Positions 1-4,909 of a DNA stretch of 8,316 nt are shown here, in pieces. The notes beneath the pieces are model-generated. The model made no database searches. It saw nothing but the letters and a program-made list of their open reading frames with translations, and had not been told where the DNA came from. The position numbers were made by a program, and so were the translations under genes. Origin of the DNA: an uncultured Methylocystaceae bacterium (lineage in GTDB: Bacteria; Pseudomonadota; Alphaproteobacteria; Rhizobiales; Beijerinckiaceae). The stretch lies in assembly GCA_945956975.1 (NCBI GenBank), contig CAMFKC010000076.1, positions 1 through 8,316 on the forward strand. Reading direction: 5' to 3'. Each line of letters begins with the position of its first letter. The first letter of the stretch is position 1.

Positions 1-1
1 C

Positions 2-100
2 GTCATGGCTGTCTCGACCGCGCTGGTCTTCCTGTTCTGGGTCTATCCGGCCCCGATCGTGACGGCCGCCGCCAACGCGGCAAAGGCTTTCGCGTTCTGA
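2..100 (+). CDS. nuoN: NADH-quinone oxidoreductase subunit N (NuoN), C-terminal end only
   Basis: This is the 3' end of a gene that begins before the window; 32 codons and a TGA stop are present. The visible peptide is a hydrophobic helix (VSTALVFLFWVYPAPIV) followed by an alanine-rich tail, TAAANAAKAFAF. This fits the last transmembrane helix and tail of NuoN, the antiporter-like membrane subunit of respiratory complex I that helps couple NADH-to-quinone electron transfer to proton pumping. The identification leans on context: in Hyphomicrobiales nuoN ends the nuo operon and is usually followed by birA, rnj and a methylmalonyl-CoA epimerase gene, exactly the order seen here. From the peptide alone another multi-helix membrane protein could not be excluded. 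Confidence 0.75.
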   Translation, partial: VMAVSTALVFLFWVYPAPIVTAAANAAKAFAF

Positions 101-113
101 GAACGCGAGCACA

Positions 114-171
114 CGGACCGCGAGGCTTCAGGCTCGCTTTGGAAAATGCGAGCCTGAAGGCTCGCGGTCCG
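114..171. repeat. Long REP-like inverted repeat between nuoN and birA
   Basis: Arms at 114-137 and 148-171 (24 nt each) are reverse complements at 23 of 24 positions; the only mismatch is G125 against G160. The loop at 138-147 is TTTGGAAAAT. The right arm also contains its own palindrome, GCGAGCCT (148-155) and AGGCTCGC (158-165) around GA, so two alternative folds are possible. The element fills most of the nuoN-birA spacer, starting 13 nt after the nuoN stop and ending 5 nt before the birA start codon. It is not followed by a T-tract. Nested palindromes of this size are typical of dispersed intergenic repeats (REP/BIME-like or RNA-stabilising elements). It may end or protect the nuo transcript. 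No second copy is seen in the window. Confidence 0.8.
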
Positions 172-176
172 CTCCG

Positions 177-968
177 TTGATCCGCCTCGGCCCCCAAGCC
201 GCCGCGCGCGGCTATCGTCTCGACTGGCTGGAAACCGTCGGCTCCACCAACACGCTCGCCATGGACCGCGCCCGCGCGGGCGAGGCGGGGCTGCTGTGGA
301 CCGTCGCGGGTCAGCAGACCGGCGGCAAGGGCAGGGCGGGCCGTACCTTCATCTCGCCGCCGGGCAATCTCTACGCCACGCTTCTGCTGCTCGACCCCTG
401 CGCGCCGCAGAACACGCCGGAACTCGGCTTTGTGGCCGGCGTGGCGCTCGCGGAGGCGGCCAACGCGCTTCTGGGCGCGCGCGAAGGGCTCGGGCTCAAA
501 TGGCCCAACGATCTGCTGTGCGACGGCGCCAAGCTGTCCGGCATGCTGTTGGAAGCTACACGCCTACCGTCCGGCCCGATGGCCGCCGTCGTCGGCATCG
601 GCGTCAATTGCCGCTCGCATCCGGAACTGCCCGGCTATCCCACCACCGACCTCGACACCATCCGACCCGGCGCGGGCGATCCAGCGGACCTGTTCGCGGA
701 ACTCTCGGACGCCATGGCGCGTGCGCTCGACCTCTGGGCGCGGGGCGCGAACTTCGCCGCCATCCGCGAAAAATGGCTCGCGGCCTGCCTTGGGCGGGGC
801 GGACCGGTCAGGGTCGCGCTGGGCGACAGGACGATCGAGGGCGTTTTCGACACGATCGACGCCCATGGCCGCCTGATTGTCTTGACGCCGGACGGCCCGA
901 CCGCCATTGACGCGGGCGACGTCCTGCTCGGCTCCGCCGCACAGGCGAGTTTGCGCGGAAAGGGCTGA
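177..968 (+). CDS. birA: Biotin--[acetyl-CoA-carboxylase] ligase, class I (no DNA-binding domain)
   Basis: The 263-residue enzyme makes biotinyl-5'-AMP from biotin and ATP and transfers biotin to a lysine of carboxylase carrier proteins in the cytoplasm. Visible motifs are the GSTN substrate loop (residues 22-25), the biotinyl-AMP loop GGKGRAGRTF (49-58; R53 corresponds to E. coli R118), PPGNLYATLLL (61-71), KWPNDLL (108-114) and K119 in AKLSGMLLEA, corresponding to E. coli K183. A small C-terminal domain follows. There is no N-terminal helix-turn-helix, so it should not repress biotin genes itself. The TTG start is forced: no ATG, GTG or TTG lies in this frame between the nuoN stop and 177, and the next ATG (261) would remove GSTN. 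No clear Shine-Dalgarno sequence is seen, because the spacer is taken up by the inverted repeat. Confidence 0.93.
   Translation: MIRLGPQAAARGYRLDWLETVGSTNTLAMDRARAGEAGLLWTVAGQQTGGKGRAGRTFISPPGNLYATLLLLDPCAPQNTPELGFVAGVALAEAANALLGAREGLGLKWPNDLLCDGAKLSGMLLEATRLPSGPMAAVVGIGVNCRSHPELPGYPTTDLDTIRPGAGDPADLFAELSDAMARALDLWARGANFAAIREKWLAACLGRGGPVRVALGDRTIEGVFDTIDAHGRLIVLTPDGPTAIDAGDVLLGSAAQASLRGKG
957..964 (+). promoter_or_regulatory. Ribosome binding site that fixes the rnj TTG start
   Basis: GGAAAGGG lies 5 nt before TTG 970, inside the last codons of birA. It supports TTG 970 over the more upstream in-frame TTG at 907, which has no purine-rich site and would give a 62-nt overlap with birA. The site also suggests that rnj translation is coupled to birA termination at 966-968. 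Confidence 0.65.
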
Positions 969-969
969 A

Positions 970-2640
970 TTGACGCATTCCCGGGAAGAGTTCGTCTTCG
1001 TCGCGCTGGGCGGCCTCGGCGAGATCGGCCGCAATGCGGCGCTCTACGGTTTTGGCGCGCCCGGCCGCCGTAAGTGGATCATGGTCGATTGCGGCCTCTC
1101 GTTCGCCGGCCCCGACCTGCCGGGCATCGACCTCGTCTTTCCCGACGTCTCCTTCATCGACAAGATCCGCAAGGACCTGCTCGGCCTCGTCATCACCCAC
1201 GCGCATGAGGACCATATCGGCGCCATCGCCGCGCTCTGGCCGCGGCTCGGCTGCAAGGTCTATGCGACGCGCTTCGCCATCGGCCTGCTGGAGGCCCGAC
1301 GCCTCGGCGAGCCGGGCGCGCCCAAGGTCGATCTCATCGAATTCCGCCAGGGCGACCGCTTCAGCCTCGGTCCGTTCGACATCGAGCCGGTGGCCATGTC
1401 GCACTCGATCCCCGAGAGCTGCGCGCTGGTGCTGCGCACGCCCGGCGGAACGGCCGTGCACACCGGCGACTGGAAGCTCGATCCCGAGCCGGGCGTCGGC
1501 CAGCCGACGGACGAGGCGCGGCTGCTGGCGGTGGGCGAGGAGGGCGTCGATGTCCTCATCTGCGATTCCACCAACATCGTGCGCGAGGGCCAGAGCCCGT
1601 CGGAAGGCGAAGTGGCGCGCACGCTGCGTGAGTTGATCGGCAAGGCGCCCGGTCGCGTGGTGGTCACGACCTTCGCGTCAAATCTCGCCCGCGTGAAGGC
1701 TGTGGCGCTGGCGGCCGAAGCCGCCGGCCGTTCCGTCGTCGTCGTGGGCCGCTCGCTCGAGCGCGTGATCGAGGTCGGCCGGGACTGCGGCTATCTCGAC
1801 GGCGTGCGGCCGTTCCTCGGTCCGCAAAGCTATTCCGACCTGCCGCGCGACAAGGTGGTGGTGATCGCGACCGGCAGCCAGGGCGAGTCCCGCGCCGCCA
1901 TGGCGCGCATCGGCGCGCGCGAACATCCCTCCATCAAGCTCGCCGGCGGCGACATGGTGATCTTCTCCTCCCGCACCATCCCCGGTAACGAGCGCGAGGT
2001 GAACGCGATCATCAACGGGCTGATCGACCAGGGGCTGGAGGTCATCACCGACCGGCTGGCGCTGGTCCATTGCTCCGGCCATCCGCGCCGCGGCGAGGTG
2101 GGACGCCTGTATCAATTGCTGAAGCCCAAGGCGCTGATTCCCGCGCATGGCGAGCCGCTTCATCTCTCGGAGCACGCCGCCTTCGCCAAGGCGGAAGGGA
2201 TCGAGCACGTTCTCTCGCCCCGCGACGGCGATATCGTCGTTCTCGCGCCCGGCGCTCCCGCAATCATCGGCCAGGCGCCGGTCGGCCGTATCGTCGAGGA
2301 CGGCTCCGTCCTCATCTCCGCCAACGACGAAGCCATCGCGCAGCGCGCGCGCCTCGCCTTCGCGGGCGTGGTCTCCGTCGCGCTGGCGCTGACGTCGAAG
2401 GGCGAACTCGCCGGCGATCCCGATGTCGTCATGTCGGGAATCCCTGCGCGTGATCGCAACGGCACCATGCTCGACGCCGTCGTGGACGAGACTATATTTT
2501 CCACCATCGACGGCCTGTCGCGCCCCAAGCGGCGCGATGCGGACGCCGTCGCCAACGCCGTCGAGCGCGCGGTGCGCAGTGCGCTCGGCCAGACCTGGGG
2601 CAAGCGGCCCCAGGTGCACGTCCTCGTTCTCGAAGTCTGA
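970..2640 (+). CDS. rnj: Ribonuclease J (beta-CASP metallo-beta-lactamase RNase)
   Basis: The 556-residue protein is a Zn-dependent ribonuclease with 5'-to-3' exo- and endonuclease activity that matures rRNA and turns over mRNA in the cytoplasm. The order of motifs matches the family: LGGLGEIGRNAALYG near the N-terminus; the metal motif H77-A-H79-E-D81-H82; H145 in MSHSIPES; D167 in HTGDWKLD; the beta-CASP block with FASNLARVKA and ATGSQGESRAAM; SSRTIPGNE; then HCSGHPRRGEV (H367, H371) and PAHGEPLHL (H393), which closes the metallo-beta-lactamase fold. A C-terminal domain of about 100 residues follows. Length is normal for alphaproteobacterial RNase J. With TTG 970 the protein begins MTHSREEFVFVALGG, matching where relatives start. 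It begins 1 bp after the birA stop and ends 14 bp before the next gene, so it is almost certainly co-transcribed with both. Confidence 0.95.
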   Translation: MTHSREEFVFVALGGLGEIGRNAALYGFGAPGRRKWIMVDCGLSFAGPDLPGIDLVFPDVSFIDKIRKDLLGLVITHAHEDHIGAIAALWPRLGCKVYATRFAIGLLEARRLGEPGAPKVDLIEFRQGDRFSLGPFDIEPVAMSHSIPESCALVLRTPGGTAVHTGDWKLDPEPGVGQPTDEARLLAVGEEGVDVLICDSTNIVREGQSPSEGEVARTLRELIGKAPGRVVVTTFASNLARVKAVALAAEAAGRSVVVVGRSLERVIEVGRDCGYLDGVRPFLGPQSYSDLPRDKVVVIATGSQGESRAAMARIGAREHPSIKLAGGDMVIFSSRTIPGNEREVNAIINGLIDQGLEVITDRLALVHCSGHPRRGEVGRLYQLLKPKALIPAHGEPLHLSEHAAFAKAEGIEHVLSPRDGDIVVLAPGAPAIIGQAPVGRIVEDGSVLISANDEAIAQRARLAFAGVVSVALALTSKGELAGDPDVVMSGIPARDRNGTMLDAVVDETIFSTIDGLSRPKRRDADAVANAVERAVRSALGQTWGKRPQVHVLVLEV

Positions 2641-2644
2641 AAGC

Positions 2645-2648
2645 GGAG
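2645..2648 (+). promoter_or_regulatory. Ribosome binding site of the epimerase gene
   Basis: GGAG sits 6 nt before ATG 2655, in the 14-bp gap after rnj. It is a standard site that supports this start and cotranscription with rnj. Confidence 0.6.
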
Positions 2649-2654
2649 CAAGCC

Positions 2655-3059
2655 ATGATCGGTCGCCTCAACCACGTCGCCATCGCGGTCAAGGATCTCG
2701 AAAAGTCCGCCGCCCTCTACCGCGATACGCTGGGCGCCAAGGTCTCGAAGCCCCAGCCCGAGCCCAACCACGGCGTGACGGTCGTCTTCATCGAACTGCC
2801 GAACACCAAGATCGAGCTGCTCGAACCTCTCGGCGCGGATTCGCCCATCGCCAAGTTCCTCGAAAAGAACCCGGACGGCGGCATGCACCACGTCTGCTAC
2901 GAGGTCGACGACATCCTCGTCGCCCGCGACCATCTGAAGGCAAAGGGCGCCCGCGTGCTCGGCGACGGCAATCCGAAGATCGGCGCGCACGGCAAGCCGG
3001 TGCTGTTCCTGCATCCTAAGGACTTCAACGGCACGCTGGTCGAGATCGAGCAGGTCTGA
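2655..3059 (+). CDS. mce: Methylmalonyl-CoA epimerase
   Basis: The 134-residue protein of the vicinal-oxygen-chelate (glyoxalase/bleomycin resistance) superfamily interconverts (S)- and (R)-methylmalonyl-CoA between propionyl-CoA carboxylase and methylmalonyl-CoA mutase. It has the two expected beta-alpha-beta-beta-beta modules: LNHVAIAVKDLEKSAALYRD (residues 5-24) opens the first and GGMHHVCYEVDDI (75-87) the second. The four metal ligands known in the family can be placed at H7, E54 (KIELLEPLG), H79 and E130 (TLVEIEQV). The full family length is present. A general glyoxalase-family protein is the only realistic alternative, but HHVCYEV, the DSPIAKFLEKN segment and the end VEIEQV are characteristic of the epimerase. 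The ATG has a GGAG site at good distance. Its carboxylase partner would need biotin attached by BirA. Confidence 0.94.
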   Translation: MIGRLNHVAIAVKDLEKSAALYRDTLGAKVSKPQPEPNHGVTVVFIELPNTKIELLEPLGADSPIAKFLEKNPDGGMHHVCYEVDDILVARDHLKAKGARVLGDGNPKIGAHGKPVLFLHPKDFNGTLVEIEQV

Positions 3060-3104
3060 CAGGGGACGTCGACGGCGGCGCTGTCGCCGCGCCTCCCAAG
3101 CGCC

Positions 3105-3108
3105 GGAG
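3105..3108 (+). promoter_or_regulatory. Ribosome binding site of the DUF1467 gene
   Basis: GGAG lies 9 nt before ATG 3118, a usable spacing, and supports this start. The rest of the 58-bp spacer after mce holds only a small GC hairpin (GCGGCG 3075-3080 with CGCCGC 3085-3090) that lacks a T-tract. Confidence 0.5.
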
Positions 3109-3117
3109 CAAACGAAC

Positions 3118-3360
3118 ATGACTCTCCCGGTTCCCGTACCCATGGCGGTCGCGATCTATTTCACCATGTGGTGGATCGTGCTGTTCGCCGTCCTGCCGCT
3201 CGGCGTCCGCTCGCAGCACGAGAACGAGAACGGCCGCCTCTTGGGAACCGATCCCGGCGCCCCGATCGCCCCGAAAATGCTGATGAAGGCAGGGGTGACA
3301 ACGGTCGTGTCCGCCGTTCTCTTCGTCGGCCTGATGGCCTATATCGCCTGGCAGGGTTGA
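3118..3360 (+). CDS. DUF1467 family small inner-membrane protein
   Basis: The 80-residue protein has two predicted membrane helices, about residues 8-28 (PMAVAIYFTMWWIVLFAVLPL) and 59-78 (a GVTTVVSAVLFVGLMAYIAW stretch). They are joined by a polar segment containing RSQHENENG and the proline-rich DPGAPIAPKM, a hallmark of the DUF1467 family in alphaproteobacteria. Function is unknown. The gene regularly follows mce in Hyphomicrobiales, which suggests shared transcription rather than a shown role in propionate metabolism. The two-helix hairpin would put both ends on the same side of the membrane. It is not a signal peptide protein: the first helix is followed by charged residues with no cleavage-like site. 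Confidence 0.88.
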   Translation: MTLPVPVPMAVAIYFTMWWIVLFAVLPLGVRSQHENENGRLLGTDPGAPIAPKMLMKAGVTTVVSAVLFVGLMAYIAWQG

Positions 3361-3368
3361 CCCTGAGG

Positions 3369-3391
3369 GCCCCGGGCTTTACTCCCGGGGC
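3369..3391 (+). terminator. GC hairpin after DUF1467, possible terminator or tRNA processing boundary
   Basis: GCCCCGGG (3369-3376) and CCCGGGGC (3384-3391) form a perfect 8-bp stem around a 7-nt loop, CTTTACT. It begins 8 nt after the DUF1467 stop and ends 10 nt before the tRNA. No T-tract follows (next bases GCCCGCAAG), so it is not a classic intrinsic terminator. It may weaken readthrough, protect the 3' end of the upstream mRNA, or guide processing if the tRNA is made from the same transcript. Confidence 0.4.
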
Positions 3392-3401
3392 GCCCGCAAG
3401 G

Positions 3402-3477
3402 GAGCGCGTAGCTCAGTCGGTAGAGCATCTGACTTTTAATCAGAGGGTCCTGGGTTCGAGTCCCAGCGCGCTCACCA
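3402..3477 (+). tRNA. tRNA-Lys, anticodon TTT, with encoded CCA
   Basis: A full 76-nt cloverleaf can be drawn by hand. The acceptor stem is GAGCGCG (3402-3408) with CGCGCTC (3467-3473); the D-arm starts with GCTC; the anticodon stem is TCTGA (3428-3432) with TCAGA (3440-3444) around the loop CTTTTAA; the T-arm is CTGGG (3450-3454) with CCCAG (3462-3466) around TTCGAGT. The discriminator base is A3474, followed by genomic CCA 3475-3477. Anticodon TTT at 3435-3437 reads the AAA and AAG lysine codons. The 3' end is intact, so if anything integrated here it rebuilt the gene. No second copy of its 3' end is visible in the window. Confidence 0.97.
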
Positions 3478-3664
3478 TTCACTCCCGGACACGGCCCAAA
3501 CTTCGAGCCAGACTTGATCCCAGTCGCGCGAAACGTCGCCAGGCGTTCGCTGCGGCATGGCGCAAGCGGCGCAGCGGGATCTTGGCGATTAAGGTCAGGC
3601 AGAATTTTCTTCCAAAATCCGACGCATGCGCTGAAATGACCGGCTCATGCGCGAGTCGGGGAAG
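3478..3664. other. Spacer between tRNA-Lys and the nuclease gene
   Basis: These 187 bp hold no convincing gene. A 7-bp stem CGCTGCG (3548-3554) with CGCAGCG (3570-3576) around a 15-nt loop could form, without a T-tract. An AT-rich patch (ATTTTCTTCCAAAAT, 3604-3618) is unusual for this GC-rich window and is the best place for a promoter of the nuclease/ATPase genes: TTGGCG at 3582-3587 lies 17 nt before TTTTCT at 3605-3610, a poor match to a sigma-70 promoter. CATGCGC occurs at 3625-3631 and again at 3646-3652, exactly 21 bp apart. No GTTC-N7-GTTC (alphaproteobacterial LexA) box was found. Confidence 0.4.
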
Positions 3665-4909
3665 ATGTCGACCTTTCAATTCATTCACGCCGCCGATCTT
3701 CATCTCGACAGTCCCTTGCGGGGACTTGCGCGCCGGGCGCGGCAGGCCGGCGTTTTTCTGGACGCCTCGCGTCGCGCCCTGGAAAATCTTGTTTCGGAAG
3801 CGATCGAGCGCAAAGTCGCCTTTCTGATCATTGCTGGCGATGTCTATGACGGCGACTGGCGCGACTTCGCCACGGGGCAGTTCTTCGTGCGGGAAATGGG
3901 ACGCCTGGCCCGCGCCGGCATTCGCGTCTTCATGCTTCGCGGCAATCACGACGCCGAATCCGTCGTGACGAAAAGTCTGCAATTGCCTTCCAACGTGCAC
4001 AATTTTTCCGTTCGGAACGTCGAGACGATGACACTGGACGAGATAAACGTCGTTTTGCATGGGCGCGGCTTCGCGCACCGTCACGTCGACGAGAATGTCG
4101 CTTTGACCTATCCGGCGGCGGTCGCCGGGCGGTTCAACATTGGCGTCCTCCATACCTCCCTGACCGGCCGCGACGGGCACGACGTCTATGCGCCCTGTTC
4201 GGTCGAGGATCTGCGGCGTGCGGGGTACGACTATTGGGCGCTCGGCCATGTCCACACGCGCGAGATCGTCGCGGAAAACCCGGCCATCGTCTTTCCGGGC
4301 AATCTGCAGGGCCGCCACGCGCGCGAGACCGGCCCGAAGGGCGCCACCCTGGTGCGCGTCGTCGACGGCCGGATCGAGGCGATGGAGGCTCTCCGCCTCG
4401 ATGCAGCGTGCTTCGCCCATGTGACGCTCGACCTCTCGGGCTTGGCGGACCGGGCCGGCCTGACCGGCGCTGCGCACCACGCGATGGCCGGCGCGCATGG
4501 CGAGGCCGACGGCAGGCCGTTGGCGTTGCGGGTCACGCTTGCCGGGGCGACGGAACTCTACGGCTATCTCTGCGCGCATCCCGAACAGGTCGAAGAAGAC
4601 TTGCAGGCGCTTGCAGCGGAGATCAGTGACGAGATTCTCATCGAAAGGGTGCGCAATACGACCTCGCCGAAACGAGCCGCGACGCGCGCGGCGCTTGCGG
4701 GCTTCGAGGAAACGCTGGCCGAAATCGCGGCCGATCCGGCGTTTCGCGCCGATGTCGCGGCAACGCTCGCAGCGCTGCACGCCAAGGCGCCCGTCGAAGC
4801 CATGCAGAGTCTCGGCGAACCGGAAACCTGCGACGCGGAGGCCGCGATCCGGGCGGCCAGTGAATTGATCTTGGCCGCCTTGAACGAGCAGCCGGAGCAG
4901 GCGCCATGA
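3665..4909 (+). CDS. SbcD/Mre11-like DNA repair exonuclease (YhaO type, metallophosphoesterase)
   Basis: The 414-residue protein has a calcineurin-like metallophosphoesterase domain in its first ~230 residues, as in the nuclease subunit of SbcCD and Mre11-Rad50. All active-site motifs are visible: D11-L-H13 in FIHAADLHLDSP, GD59VYDGD, GN94HD96, H163 in GVLHTSL and GH195VH197. These bind two metal ions, usually Mn, for phosphodiester cleavage. The C-terminal ~180 residues are less conserved, alanine- and glutamate-rich and probably contact the ATPase. HAADLHLDSPLRGL is typical of the COG0420/YhaO branch rather than E. coli SbcD. I prefer ATG 3665 (MSTFQFIHAADLH, purines GGGGAAG just upstream, though very close); ATG 3647 would add six residues and has no Shine-Dalgarno sequence. 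The stop overlaps the ATPase start as ATGA. Likely role: trimming DNA ends or secondary structures; DNA substrate is inferred. Confidence 0.9.
   Translation: MSTFQFIHAADLHLDSPLRGLARRARQAGVFLDASRRALENLVSEAIERKVAFLIIAGDVYDGDWRDFATGQFFVREMGRLARAGIRVFMLRGNHDAESVVTKSLQLPSNVHNFSVRNVETMTLDEINVVLHGRGFAHRHVDENVALTYPAAVAGRFNIGVLHTSLTGRDGHDVYAPCSVEDLRRAGYDYWALGHVHTREIVAENPAIVFPGNLQGRHARETGPKGATLVRVVDGRIEAMEALRLDAACFAHVTLDLSGLADRAGLTGAAHHAMAGAHGEADGRPLALRVTLAGATELYGYLCAHPEQVEEDLQALAAEISDEILIERVRNTTSPKRAATRAALAGFEETLAEIAADPAFRADVAATLAALHAKAPVEAMQSLGEPETCDAEAAIRAASELILAALNEQPEQAP
4894..4897 (+). promoter_or_regulatory. Ribosome binding site of the YhaN-like gene within the nuclease gene
   Basis: GGAG lies 8 nt before ATG 4906, inside the final codons of the nuclease gene. 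Together with the ATGA stop/start overlap (4906-4909) it supports this start and coupled production of the two proteins. Confidence 0.6.

Noticed and set aside
1678..2619. Minus-strand open frame of 313 codons opposite rnj, and another at 2160-3143
   Set aside because: Both run antisense to clearly identified genes, have low-complexity charged translations and no supported start signal.
3075..3090. Small hairpin in the mce-DUF1467 spacer as a terminator
   Set aside because: The stem has only 6 bp with a 4-nt loop and no T-tract; such pairings are common by chance in GC-rich spacers.
3557..3592. Short upstream reading frame (11 codons) before the nuclease gene
   Set aside because: It has no ribosome binding site, overlaps a hairpin arm and its peptide has no notable feature.
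3478..3664. LexA (SOS) box upstream of the nuclease gene
   Set aside because: No GTTC-N7-GTTC or its complement is present; the single GTTC at 3545-3548 has no partner at the right distance.
3168..3827. Plus-strand open frame of 219 codons through DUF1467, the tRNA and the nuclease start
   Set aside because: It runs straight through a complete tRNA gene and overlaps two better supported genes in other frames.
3479..4780. Long open frame of 433 codons on the minus strand opposite the nuclease gene
   Set aside because: It mirrors a gene with every catalytic motif of its family and reads as arginine-rich sequence with no recognisable domain; such antisense frames are expected in GC-rich DNA.
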